Positions 8,180 to 15,483 of a DNA stretch of 64,000 nucleotides are shown in pieces; positions within the stretch are counted from its first letter, which is position 1, and every line of letters starts with the position of its first letter. A program made the translations under genes and the position numbers. This DNA is from CAVZOY01 sp963777095 (GTDB lineage: Bacteria; Actinomycetota; Actinomycetes; Mycobacteriales; Geodermatophilaceae). The stretch is from the NCBI GenBank assembly GCA_963777095.1, contig CAVZOY010000002.1, positions 806,001-870,000 on the forward strand, in the 5' to 3' direction. A model generated the notes under the pieces. The model did not search any database, was not told the origin of the DNA, and saw nothing but the letters and a program-made list of their open reading frames with translations.

Positions 8180-8989
8180 ATGACCGCTCTCGCGTCCGTC
8201 CGCGCCGGCGCCGGGGAGCCGCTGCTCCTGCTCCATGGCATCGGCTCCACCCACGACGACTTCTCCGCCCTCCTCCCCCGGCTGGCGGAGGACTTCGACG
8301 TCCTCTCCCTGGACCTGCCCGGTCACGGGGAATCACCGCTCGGCACGTGGCCCCCGACGGTCGCGGCGCTGACGGACGCCGTGGAGGCGGACCTGGACAG
8401 GCGGGGACTGCAGCGGGTGCACGTCCTCGGCAACTCCCTCGGCGCGCGGATCGCGATCGAACTCGCCGCCCGCACACGTGCACTGTCCGTCGTGGCACTG
8501 TCCCCGTCCGGCCTGGGTCTGCCGGCCGAGCGCCTCCATCAGGGGGTGCTCATGGCCACCGCGCGCGGCGTCACCCGCACGCTGCGTCCCGTGCTCGGCA
8601 CGCTCGCCAGGACGACCGTCGGGCGGACCGCGATGCTGACCGGGATGCGCGCCCGGCCCTGGAAGGCGAGCGAGCGGGAGGCGCTGGCGATGCGGGGCGG
8701 ATTCGCCACCGCGACCGGTTTCTGGTCGATGCTGTGGTGGGCGGTCCTCCAGGACGTGCCGACCGGCCTGCACCGGATCGACTGCCCGGTTCTGCTCGCC
8801 CAGGGCGGTGTCGACGTCGTCGGCGCGGGCCAGACGCCCCGTTACCTGCCGCTCATCCCGGGATCGCGCTTCCAGCTCCTCCCCGGCGCCGGGCATGCCC
8901 CCCAGTCCGACGCCGCGGACGCCATCCTGGCCCTCGTGCGCCAGACCGCGGAACGCGCACAGCTCAGTGCCGGCGGACGACGGGCCTGA
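8180..8989 (+). CDS. Alpha/beta-fold hydrolase
   Basis: A roughly 269-residue soluble hydrolase. It has the oxyanion-hole strand LLLLHGIGST, a DLPGHGES turn, the nucleophile elbow GNSLGA, an acid region VLLAQGGVDVV and the final GAGHAPQ histidine. The elbow is G-N-S-L-G, so the nucleophile is Ser. Substrate is unknown. The start is uncertain: ATG 8180 begins right before the first strand, while ATG 8147 and TTG/ATG codons further up are also in frame and 8147 has a better purine-rich region. It is divergent from the phasin gene. Confidence 0.8.
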   Translation: MTALASVRAGAGEPLLLLHGIGSTHDDFSALLPRLAEDFDVLSLDLPGHGESPLGTWPPTVAALTDAVEADLDRRGLQRVHVLGNSLGARIAIELAARTRALSVVALSPSGLGLPAERLHQGVLMATARGVTRTLRPVLGTLARTTVGRTAMLTGMRARPWKASEREALAMRGGFATATGFWSMLWWAVLQDVPTGLHRIDCPVLLAQGGVDVVGAGQTPRYLPLIPGSRFQLLPGAGHAPQSDAADAILALVRQTAERAQLSAGGRRA

Positions 8990-9071
8990 CTTCGACGGCG
9001 ACTCGCGGAGCACAACGGGGACGCCTCGCGCCGTCAACCCTCCGGCAACGTCCGGTTGGGAGCATGCAGCC

Positions 9072-9284
9072 ATGGCAGTGACGCGGATCCTCGATAGCTT
9101 TCGGGACCGGCGGGCACGGGAGCTGTACCAGCGGTACGGAGCGCGGCCCTGGCCCCTGCTCGACGACCGGACGCGCGACCACTACCGGCAACTCGTCGCC
9201 AACGGTATGGACGGTGCGGGGCGCCCACTGCGTCGCCGGACGTTCCGGCCGCGACGGAGGCGCCCACCCTTGCTCGACTACTGA
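9072..9284 (+). CDS. Small basic 'YGARPW' protein, copy 1
   Basis: A 70-residue Arg-rich protein of unknown function. The core LYQRYGARPWPLL, then TRDHYRQLV and GMDGAGRPLRR is shared with a second small protein at 59964-60131, which shows that this frame is a real conserved gene. The C-terminus here adds a highly basic tail (RRRTFRPRRRRPP). The ATG at 9072 follows a weak purine stretch. Possible roles include nucleic-acid binding or a toxin-like peptide, but nothing in the sequence decides this. Confidence 0.65.
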   Translation: MAVTRILDSFRDRRARELYQRYGARPWPLLDDRTRDHYRQLVANGMDGAGRPLRRRTFRPRRRRPPLLDY

Positions 9285-9296
9285 GCGGGCGCCTCC
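9256..9296. terminator. Possible hairpin across the stop codon
   Basis: GGAGGCGCCC and its exact complement GGGCGCCTCC flank a 21-base loop that contains the small gene's stop codon. It lies between convergent genes. Confidence 0.4.
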
Positions 9297-9308
9297 TCAC
9301 CGCGCGAC

Positions 9309-10202
9309 TCAGCCCTGCCGGCGGCCGCTCGCGAGGAAGAACCGGATCATCTCGTCCGACGCGTCGGGACCCAGCGCGTCGGTGTAGGAACCCACGGGGC
9401 TCCCGCCGAACCACGCGTGTCCTCCGCCGTGCACGATCCAGGACTCGACGAGGACCGCACCGTCGCCGTCGCCGTGCACCGTCCTCGTGCTGGAGTGACC
9501 CCTCCCCCGCTCCACCCTGACGGTGTCCGAGATCGACGTGCCCGCCGTCGCCAGTCGTGCGGCGACGACCTTCTCGGCGTTGACGGGGGCCACGATCCCG
9601 TCGGCGTCACCGTGGAACACGATCACAGGAATCGCTCCGGCGGGGACGGGCGCTCCGCCCGTCCGCATCGCGGCGAACGCCGAGGCCATGTCGTGCGCGG
9701 CGCCGTAGGCGATGCCCGAGTGGATCCCGACGCCCGCGTACAGGTCCGGATAGGTCGCGGCCATCACCGCGGCCATCGCGCCGCCCGCGGAGAGCCCCGC
9801 GACGAAGACGCGGGCGGGGTCCACGGCGAGGTCACCCATGACCTGCCGGGTGATACCGGCGATGATCGACGGCTCCCCGGTGCCGGCCTGCTGATCCGCC
9901 GGTGAGAACCAGTTCCAGTAGCCGCCGTTGTTGGCGGCAGCGGACTGCTCGGGATACGCGACGAGGAAGGTGCGCTGCTCGGCCAGGTCGTTCATCCGCG
10001 TTCCGGCCGCGAAGTCGGCGGCGTTCTGCTTGCCGCCGTGCAGCATGACGACCAGCGGCACCGGGGCACCGGTGTAGCCAGTCGGGACGTACAGGTCGTA
10101 GGTGCGGGTGCCGGCCGGCTCGGTGTGGCTGAGATGGCGGATCTCGCCACCGGGCGCGGCAGCCGCCTCCGCTGCGCCCGCCCGCGAGCCACCCGCGCCC
10201 AC
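9309..10202 (-). CDS. phaZ: PHB depolymerase-family esterase (LpqC/type 1), catalytic part
   Basis: The intact frame gives 297 residues holding the whole catalytic domain of a short-chain PHA depolymerase-like esterase (COG3509). It has the oxyanion strand VVMLHGGKQNAADFA, the nucleophile elbow GLSAGG, the acid HGDADGIV and the final HGGGHAWFGG histidine. The codon taken as start at 10202 (GTG) is probably not the true one. The same frame stays open and meaningful upstream (LLGKLRG, RSGLPG, GPLANLPT), and the expected N-terminus lies in another frame (see next entry). The esterase releases hydroxyacid units from PHA or acts on other esters; no clear signal peptide is visible. A CopG regulator precedes it. 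Confidence 0.85.
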   Translation of the reverse strand: MGAGGSRAGAAEAAAAPGGEIRHLSHTEPAGTRTYDLYVPTGYTGAPVPLVVMLHGGKQNAADFAAGTRMNDLAEQRTFLVAYPEQSAAANNGGYWNWFSPADQQAGTGEPSIIAGITRQVMGDLAVDPARVFVAGLSAGGAMAAVMAATYPDLYAGVGIHSGIAYGAAHDMASAFAAMRTGGAPVPAGAIPVIVFHGDADGIVAPVNAEKVVAARLATAGTSISDTVRVERGRGHSSTRTVHGDGDGAVLVESWIVHGGGHAWFGGSPVGSYTDALGPDASDEMIRFFLASGRRQG

Positions 10203-10501
10203 GGTGGGCAGGTTGGCCAGCGGTCCGCCACCGGCGGCGCCGGGGAGGCCAGAACGGCCCTTCGCGGTCAGTGCGCCGCGAAGCTTGCCGAGGAGACCGT
10301 CGCCGACCGACCCTCCGCGGATCCCCGCCAGCGGGCCGGCCCCGGTGGCCGGCGAGAGCGGAGACCGGAGAAACCGGCGGGAGTCGCGCCGGGAGCAGGA
10401 GCACCGAGCGAACGCTGCATCACCGCGAACGCCTCCTCCAGCTGCCCGGACTGGGTGAGCCGGAGTGCTTCGGACATGCCGGATGTGCGGTCGGAATCCA
10501 T
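10203..10501 (-). pseudogene. phaZ: N-terminal segment of the same phaZ gene, split by a frameshift
   Basis: Starting at ATG 10501 the frame reads MDSDRTSGMSEALRLTQSGQ, then an AFAVMQRSLGAP helix, which is the usual N-terminus of this depolymerase family. After GATPAGFSG it becomes Arg/Pro nonsense and stops at 10268. The continuation (SPLSPATGAGPLAG, then LLGKLRGALTAKGRSGLPG) is in the frame of the catalytic domain. A single -1 step (one missing base) between about 10340 and 10400 would join them into one protein of about 397 residues. It is either a real lesion or a sequence error; I favour error given similar breaks elsewhere in the window. Confidence 0.75.
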
Positions 10502-10600
10502 GGGAAGGCCCCTTCGGGGGTGTCGAGAACGGCGCGGGACCGGTCGATCCGCGCCCTGCGGGGCTACTGCGAGTACGGCCCGAGGCTCGGGCTCGAGGCG

Positions 10601-10996
10601 TCAGGTGGTGCGTGCGGCCAAGGCGGCCTTGACCGCACGCGGCGCTCGGAAGGCACCGAGGACCTCCACGGCGGAGATCGTGGCCAGGGCCAGTTCAGGG
10701 TCGACGTCGTCGGCGACCGAGGCCAGTCCGAGGACGCGCAGCTCCACGGTCTGTCCAGCATCACGGAGCAGCTCGAGCTCGTGCCGGCTCAGGTGCTGGG
10801 CGCCGAGGGTCAACGTCCGTCGGGCGACCGTGTCGTCGAGGGCGGCAGCCCTGGTCTCGAGCTGCCGCCGGATCGCCGTCCGGATGAAATCGGTGCGGTT
10901 GGCGTAGAACCCCTCGTCGACGAGGAGGTCGATCTGGCCGAGGTCGACGAGGCCGAGGTTGATGGTGATCTTCTCGCTCTTGTCCAGCTCCGCCAT
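10601..10996 (-). CDS. CopG/ribbon-helix-helix transcriptional regulator
   Basis: A 131-residue regulator. Residues 8-48 match a ribbon-helix-helix DNA-binding fold: the strand KITINLGLVDLGQIDLLV, then the two helices VDEGFYANRTDFIRTAIRRQ. The remaining 80 residues are a helical extension not found in minimal CopG proteins and could sense a ligand or granule. It lies 99 bases upstream of the phaZ-type esterase on the same strand, so it probably autoregulates and controls that gene. Three ACCATCC half-sites lie immediately upstream of its ATG, as expected for an RHH autorepressor. Confidence 0.85.
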   Translation of the reverse strand: MAELDKSEKITINLGLVDLGQIDLLVDEGFYANRTDFIRTAIRRQLETRAAALDDTVARRTLTLGAQHLSRHELELLRDAGQTVELRVLGLASVADDVDPELALATISAVEVLGAFRAPRAVKAALAARTT

Positions 10997-10999
10997 GCC

Positions 11000-11028
11000 A
11001 CCATCCTGTCACCATCCCACGGGATGGT
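11000..11028. promoter_or_regulatory. CopG operator: three ACCATCC half-sites
   Basis: Two direct ACCATCC copies (11000-11006 and 11011-11017) are 11 bases apart, one helical turn. The second pairs with an inverted GGGATGGT to form ACCATCCCACGGGATGGT (11011-11028). The cluster begins 3 bases before the CopG start codon. Confidence 0.7.
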
Positions 11029-11196
11029 CAACCGATGCACCCCTCGTCCTGCGACCCCTGGGAAACCTGTGATCCGGATAACGAGTGAAGGGCTGATTTC
11101 GCCCCCGGCTCCGGTTCGTGCCCCCTGGTGCGGGTTAGCGTCGGGCCGAAGTCGCACCGCGCGACGGACCCGCGCAGGTCGACGCAGGAGGATCCG

Positions 11197-12387
11197 ATGC
11201 CGAGTACCACCCGCTCCACTCCGGTACAGGTGAAGCCGGGAGCCCTCCTGGCCCGCAATGCGGCGAACAACACCGCCGCCAGCCTGACCGAGATCGCCCG
11301 GGCGTCGCGCAGCGTCTGGACCGGAGCGGCCTCGCAGCGCGCGACGCCGTTCGATCTCGCGGCCCGGGGCGCGCTGTGGTGGAGCAGCATGACCGACCGC
11401 CGGGTCCCGGACTGGCACCTGCCGCACCGCACGGTCCTCAGCACGCCGTTCGCCCACGTGCACGACTTCTCCCCCGCCGACGCCGACACCGACGTCGTGC
11501 CCACGTTGGTCCTGCCGCCCCAGGCCGGGCACTCCTCCCACGTCGTCGACTTCGCCCCCGGGCAGAGCCAGCTGGCCGTCCTGCTCGACGCCGGGCTGAC
11601 GCAGCTCTACGCGATGGACTGGCGTCCCGCGACGGCCGCGACGCGGGACATCACGATCACCGACTACCTCGAGGTCATCGACCGCGCTGCCGTGCACGCC
11701 GGAGGCCGCGTCAACCTGGTCGGTGACTGCCAGGGCGGTTGGCTGGCCAGCATCTACGCCGCCCTGCACCCGGAGCGTGTGCACACGCTCACCCTGGCCG
11801 GTGCGCCGATCGACTTCCACGCCGGCGAATCGCTGATCGCCGCATCGACGCACCTCCTCACCCGCGCCCTGGGCATGGCGCCGTACCGCGCTCTCGTAGC
11901 GCTCAACGGCGGCAACATGTCCGGCCGCGCGGTGCTCACCAACTTCATCCTGATGCAGCCGCAGACGGAGCTCGGCCGACAGCTGGCCCTGCTCGAGAAC
12001 GTCGACGACCCGCAGCACGTCGAGCGGTACCGCGTGTTCGAGGACTGGTTCAAGCACACCCAGGACATCCCGGGCGCCTTCTACCTGTGGCTCGTCGAGC
12101 ACCTGTTCCACAAGAACGAGCTCATCGACGGCCGGCTCGTCGTCGACGGGCGGCGCGCCGACCTCGCGAACATCACCTGCCCGCTGTTCCTCCTCGCCGG
12201 GGCCCGCGACCACATCACGCCACCGGCGCAGCTGTTCGCCGCCGCCGACGCGGTCGGCACGTCGCCGGACCAGATCGTGCAGCGCACCTCGGCCGGTGGA
12301 CACCTCGGGCTCTTCACCGGTCGGCAGGCGCTGACCGAGGACTGGCCGGTGCTGATGGCCGCCGTCCGGGCGCACAGCGGGCGCTGA
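11197..12387 (+). CDS. Short PhaC-like alpha/beta hydrolase with Cys-Asp-His triad
   Basis: A 396-residue protein of the PHA synthase/intracellular depolymerase superfamily. The elbow is GDCQGG, so the nucleophile is Cys178, with Asp338 in LAGARDHIT and His369 in SAGGHLG; spacing is close to that of true PHA synthases. The N-terminal domain of class I PhaC (about 150 residues before the core) is mostly missing, and the box is not the GLCLGG of the canonical PhaC at 27341-29071. It could be a divergent synthase, a Cys-type intracellular depolymerase, or an acyltransferase. The ATG follows a perfect AGGAGG. Neighbours (phaZ genes, phasins, CopG) favour a PHA role. Confidence 0.75.
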   Translation: MPSTTRSTPVQVKPGALLARNAANNTAASLTEIARASRSVWTGAASQRATPFDLAARGALWWSSMTDRRVPDWHLPHRTVLSTPFAHVHDFSPADADTDVVPTLVLPPQAGHSSHVVDFAPGQSQLAVLLDAGLTQLYAMDWRPATAATRDITITDYLEVIDRAAVHAGGRVNLVGDCQGGWLASIYAALHPERVHTLTLAGAPIDFHAGESLIAASTHLLTRALGMAPYRALVALNGGNMSGRAVLTNFILMQPQTELGRQLALLENVDDPQHVERYRVFEDWFKHTQDIPGAFYLWLVEHLFHKNELIDGRLVVDGRRADLANITCPLFLLAGARDHITPPAQLFAAADAVGTSPDQIVQRTSAGGHLGLFTGRQALTEDWPVLMAAVRAHSGR

Positions 12388-12589
12388 GTTCGGCAGCAAG
12401 GTGTGATTTTCTTGTGCGTAAGTCGGCGCACCGCGGCGGGTCAACCCGCGCCGCACGACGCTGAGCCGCTCCGTGGCCCGGCTCCACGTCCGACGATGGA
12501 ACGCGCCGCCTTCCGGGCGTGGCCGCTGCTCGAGGCGCCCGACCTCGTCGTCCTCGTCGCCGTCGTCTGCCGAACTCAGCGGGCGCTGA
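12375..12589. repeat. 22-bp inverted repeats flanking a 170-bp spacer
   Basis: The exact 15-mer CGCTGAGTTCGGCAG (12382-12396) recurs inverted at 12567-12581. Extending outward both arms include CAGCGGGCGCTGA (12375-12387 and 12577-12589). One arm covers the stop of the PhaC-like gene, the other lies just before the end of the convergent phosphatase gene. The spacer has no convincing coding frame but holds a smaller GC hairpin and an AT-richer patch. Confidence 0.7.
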
Positions 12590-12604
12590 CCCCGGGCGAC
12601 CCGG

Positions 12605-13378
12605 TCAGGCCGCGCCGGCGATCAGGCGGGCCAGACCGGGTCCGAGCGCGGGGGTCGCGACGAGGAGAACGTCGGCGCCCGCGCCCGGCACGGAGTCCAC
12701 GGTGGCGCCCGCCTCGGCGGCGATGAGCAGGCCGGCGGCGACGTCCCAGAGCTGGGTGTCGACGACGAGGGCGGCGTCGAGCCGTCCGGCAGCGACGCAG
12801 ACCAGGTCGATGGCGGCCGGCACCCGGCGGACGTCGCCGACCGACGGCAGCAGGACGGCGAGGATCTCCGCCATCCGCCGCTTCGTCGCCGGCGACGGGT
12901 TGAAGCTCAGGCCGACCAGTGCCTCCTCGACGCTGCTGGCCGCGGACACCCGCAGGGGGTCGCGCCCGAGCAGCGCGCCGGCACCGGCCACAGCACTGAA
13001 GGTCTCCCCCGCGACCGGGTCGTGCACCACGGCCACCCGGGTGGTCTCGCCCTCCTGCAGCGCGAGGCAGACCGACCACGGTCCGGCGCCGGTGAGGTAG
13101 TTGCGCGTGCCGTCCAGGGGATCGATCACCCAGCGCCGGCCGGTCGTGCCCGGGGCGCTGCTCCCCTCCTCCGCGAGGATCCCGTCACCGGGCCACACCG
13201 CGGACAGCCCGTCGACGATCAGCCGCTCGCTGGCCAGGTCGACGTCGGAGACGAGGTCGTTCGCGTGGGCCTTCGTGCCGCCGGCGACGACGGTGCTGCG
13301 CCGCTCGAGCTGGAGCCGCCCGGCCGCCTCGGCCAGATCGACGGCCACGGTCCGCGCTGCCTCGAGATCCCGGCTCAT
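12605..13378 (-). CDS. Inositol monophosphatase-family phosphatase
   Basis: A 257-residue magnesium-dependent phosphatase. The family signatures are present: a Glu in GILAEEGSS, the motif WVIDPLDGTRNYL (metal-binding Asp residues), and the C-terminal WDVAAGLLIAAEAGA. This superfamily includes inositol-1-phosphatase, histidinol-phosphatase and 3'-phosphoadenosine phosphatase; the sequence alone does not decide the substrate. The ATG start at 13378 fits family length. It faces the PhaC-like gene and runs on toward no obvious partner, so it seems to be a single transcription unit. Confidence 0.85.
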   Translation of the reverse strand: MSRDLEAARTVAVDLAEAAGRLQLERRSTVVAGGTKAHANDLVSDVDLASERLIVDGLSAVWPGDGILAEEGSSAPGTTGRRWVIDPLDGTRNYLTGAGPWSVCLALQEGETTRVAVVHDPVAGETFSAVAGAGALLGRDPLRVSAASSVEEALVGLSFNPSPATKRRMAEILAVLLPSVGDVRRVPAAIDLVCVAAGRLDAALVVDTQLWDVAAGLLIAAEAGATVDSVPGAGADVLLVATPALGPGLARLIAGAA

Positions 13379-13431
13379 GGCGCGACGATGTCACGCCCGA
13401 CGGGAGGCCGGTCGCCGGGCGGCGGCTGCGG

Positions 13432-14493
13432 TCAGGAGCGGTGGCCGGCGAAGAACGTCCACATCGCGGTGCTGGCCCGCGGACCACGCGGGTCGCTGTA
13501 CGAGCCGTCCTTGAGCCCTCCGGACCAGGCATGCCCCAGGCCCTCGATCTGCCAGTACTCCAGTTGCTTCCGGCCACGGGCGGAGTACCAGCGCGTCACC
13601 GTGTAGCGGCGACCATCGGCGGAGGCCTTGCGGACGGCGCGGGACCGCGTGATCCGCTGTGGATCACGGTGGTCGGTCGAGCGGGCCCGGTCGTAGGCCA
13701 GCCACTGGTCCACCACGAGGCTCCCGCTGCGCCCGTGGACCACCGAGTCCGCGGTGCCCTGGACGACGACGAGGGGCGCCATGCGGGCACCGGCGAGAGG
13801 CACGGTCACCGCACCCCGGCCGTGCATCGCGCCCAGCGCGTTGCCGCCGTTGCTGGCCGATCGGTAGGCCGGGGCCGAGTGCACGCCGACGGCCGCGAAG
13901 ACGTCCGGGTAGGTGGCGGCGAGGATCAGGGCCATCGCTCCCCCGGCCGAGATCCCCGCGGCGTAGACCCGGGAGGGGTCGATCCGCCACCGGGACGTCT
14001 CGGCCAGCAGCTGGGCGACGATCCCGGCCAGGATCGCCGGCTCGCCCTGCCCGCGCGCCTGGTGGCCGGCCTCGTACCAGCGCCAGCACCCACCCGGCTG
14101 GTGTCCGCGGTCCTGCCGGGGCGCCGCGATCATGAATCCGTGCCGGTCGGCGAGGGCGGCAAAACGGGTGGCGGCCACGAACTCCTCGGCGGTCTGGTTG
14201 CACCCGTGCAGCAACAGGACCAGCGGCACCTGCGTCCCCGGCCGGTGGCCGGCCGGCAGGTAGACGTCGTAGGACCGCGCCCCTCCGCGGCCGGCGAAGT
14301 TCGCGCGGGACCAGCGCCCGGGCGTTGTGCCCGCACGCCGCCCGGCGGTGGGCACGGGGACACCGAACAGATTCGACGCGCTCCGAGCCGTGCTCGTGCG
14401 ACGACGTCGCGTGCCCGTTCGGGACGGGAGGAAGGCCAAGAGCCCAGGGGGCGACCGCTTCGCGCGTCCCGATCGTCGGGAACGACGTGCCAC
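13432..14493 (-). CDS. phaZ: PHB depolymerase-family esterase, second copy
   Basis: A 353-residue esterase of the same family as the gene at 9309-10501. It has VLLLHGCNQTAEEF, the nucleophile elbow GISAGGAM, the acid region GTADSVVHGRSG and the terminal GLGHAWSGG histidine. The Arg/Ser-rich N-terminus (about 65 residues) has no clear signal peptide. I chose GTG 14493 because AGGAGGAGG lies directly upstream; frames further up cross a strong terminator hairpin and are not real. The phasin gene upstream is separated by that hairpin, so this gene needs its own promoter. Substrate may be PHA oligomers or another polyester. Confidence 0.86.
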   Translation of the reverse strand: MARRSRRSGRAKRSPPGLLAFLPSRTGTRRRRTSTARSASNLFGVPVPTAGRRAGTTPGRWSRANFAGRGGARSYDVYLPAGHRPGTQVPLVLLLHGCNQTAEEFVAATRFAALADRHGFMIAAPRQDRGHQPGGCWRWYEAGHQARGQGEPAILAGIVAQLLAETSRWRIDPSRVYAAGISAGGAMALILAATYPDVFAAVGVHSAPAYRSASNGGNALGAMHGRGAVTVPLAGARMAPLVVVQGTADSVVHGRSGSLVVDQWLAYDRARSTDHRDPQRITRSRAVRKASADGRRYTVTRWYSARGRKQLEYWQIEGLGHAWSGGLKDGSYSDPRGPRASTAMWTFFAGHRS

Positions 14494-14642
14494 GCCTCCT
14501 CCTCGGCTGCCGGCTCGAGCTCTCCGGCGGACGCCGCGGCCCTCGAGGAGCCGGAGCCTGAACCGTATCCGGCACGGTGCGCCCGGCGCCGCCTGTGCCG
14601 CAGGCCGGAAGCCGGCTACGCGCCACCGGCCCACGAACGACA

Positions 14643-14689
14643 AGGGGCCGGTCCCGGGGAGCAGCTGCTGCTCCCCGGGACCGGCCCCT
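14643..14689. terminator. 22-bp perfect hairpin after the second phasin gene
   Basis: The left arm 14643-14664 (AGGGGCCGGTCCCGGGGAGC, then AG) and its exact complement at 14668-14689 flank a CTG loop. It ends 15 bases after the phasin stop on the minus strand. Confidence 0.9.
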
Positions 14690-14704
14690 GGGCGGTGCGA
14701 AGCG

Positions 14705-14959
14705 TCAGGCCTTGACGGTCGCGGCGACCGCCGCACCGGTGGCGACGACGCGCTTGGCGAAGTCACGCTGGGCCTCGAGGACCTTCTCGTTCAGGTCGAA
14801 GTACCGGTCGATGGCCGCTTCGGCGTCGAACTGCGAGGCCAGCGCGGGGACCTGTCCGGCCACCGTCTTGACGGTGTTCGTCCAGGTCTCGACCGTGGTG
14901 CGCACGGCGTCCTGACCCTGCTGGAAGAACTGGGTGTACTGCTCGGTGTCGATCGTCAT
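14705..14959 (-). CDS. Small phasin
   Basis: An 84-residue, all-helical protein without Cys. Its amphipathic pattern (YTQFFQQGQDAVRTTVETW, then FDAEAAIDRYFDLNEKVLEA and FAKRVV) is that of actinobacterial phasins that coat polyhydroxyalkanoate granules. The sequence of DAEAAIDRYFDLNEKVLEAQ mirrors DVTEAVERQFAFIQQVIDLN of the SAP-tailed phasin, so the two share the same granule-binding core. The ATG has GAGGAGG upstream. A strong promoter and a strong terminator bracket the gene, suggesting a short, abundant transcript. Confidence 0.85.
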   Translation of the reverse strand: MTIDTEQYTQFFQQGQDAVRTTVETWTNTVKTVAGQVPALASQFDAEAAIDRYFDLNEKVLEAQRDFAKRVVATGAAVAATVKA

Positions 14960-14992
14960 CGTGTGCCTCCTCAGGCGTAGGTGTTGCTTGAG

Positions 14993-15020
14993 ATACTACG
15001 CACGATGCGTTGGATGTCAA
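14993..15020 (-). promoter_or_regulatory. Near-consensus promoter of the small phasin gene
   Basis: Minus-strand TTGACA (15020-15015) and TAGTAT (14998-14993) are 16 bases apart, about 35 bases before the ATG. The -35 box overlaps the stop codon of the XRE gene, and CGCTTGACAT is identical to the other phasin promoter. Confidence 0.75.
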
Positions 15021-15397
15021 GCGGTCGGGCTGCGCCCCTCCACGAAACTCCGGTAGATCCGCAGCAGCGCCTCCCGCTCCTCCGGGGTCAGGTCGGGATC
15101 GCTGCGGATCGCCGCCTCCGTGCCGCTGCGTGATCCGGCGGGCCGCTCCGTCGTCCCGGAGACGACCCCGGCCTCGGCCAGCAACGTGTCCGCCGGGATG
15201 TTGAGCGCCTCGGCGATGGCCTGCAGAACGCGCAGCGACGGCTGGTGCAGACCACGCTCGATCTGGCTCAGGTAGGCGTTGGACACCTTCGTCAGGTCTG
15301 CCATTCCGCGCAGCGACAGGTCGGCCATCTGCCGTTGCAGGCGGATGTACTCGCCGAGCTGCCGCACGCGCGGGTCGTCGTTGTCACCGGTCGTCAT
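15017..15397 (-). CDS. XRE-family helix-turn-helix regulator
   Basis: A 126-residue DNA-binding protein. Residues about 10-70 form a Cro/C1 HTH (LGEYIRLQRQMADLSLRGMA, then VSNAYLSQIERGLHQPSLRV and AIAEALNIPADTLL). The C-terminal part (LTPEEREALLRIYRSFVEG) is a helix that may act in dimerisation. ATG 15397 has GGAAGGGA at good spacing. The gene lies directly upstream of the small phasin, and its stop codon overlaps that gene's -35 box. This arrangement suggests control of granule proteins, as PhaR/PhaQ-like repressors do elsewhere; this is inference. Confidence 0.82.
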   Translation of the reverse strand: MTTGDNDDPRVRQLGEYIRLQRQMADLSLRGMADLTKVSNAYLSQIERGLHQPSLRVLQAIAEALNIPADTLLAEAGVVSGTTERPAGSRSGTEAAIRSDPDLTPEEREALLRIYRSFVEGRSPTA

Positions 15398-15483
15398 CGC
15401 GGTCCCTTCCCTGACGGTCCGTCCAGTCTCGCCGATCGGCATCCGGCGCCGGGCCACGGTAGGCCCAGCGATCACCCGGTCGA

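Noticed and set aside
10268..10501. A separate 77-residue gene
   Set aside because: Its first half is the known N-terminus of the depolymerase family and its second half is frameshift noise.
14494..14766. N-terminal extension of the second phaZ frame
   Set aside because: It crosses a perfect 22-bp terminator and the end of the phasin gene, and has no signal peptide.
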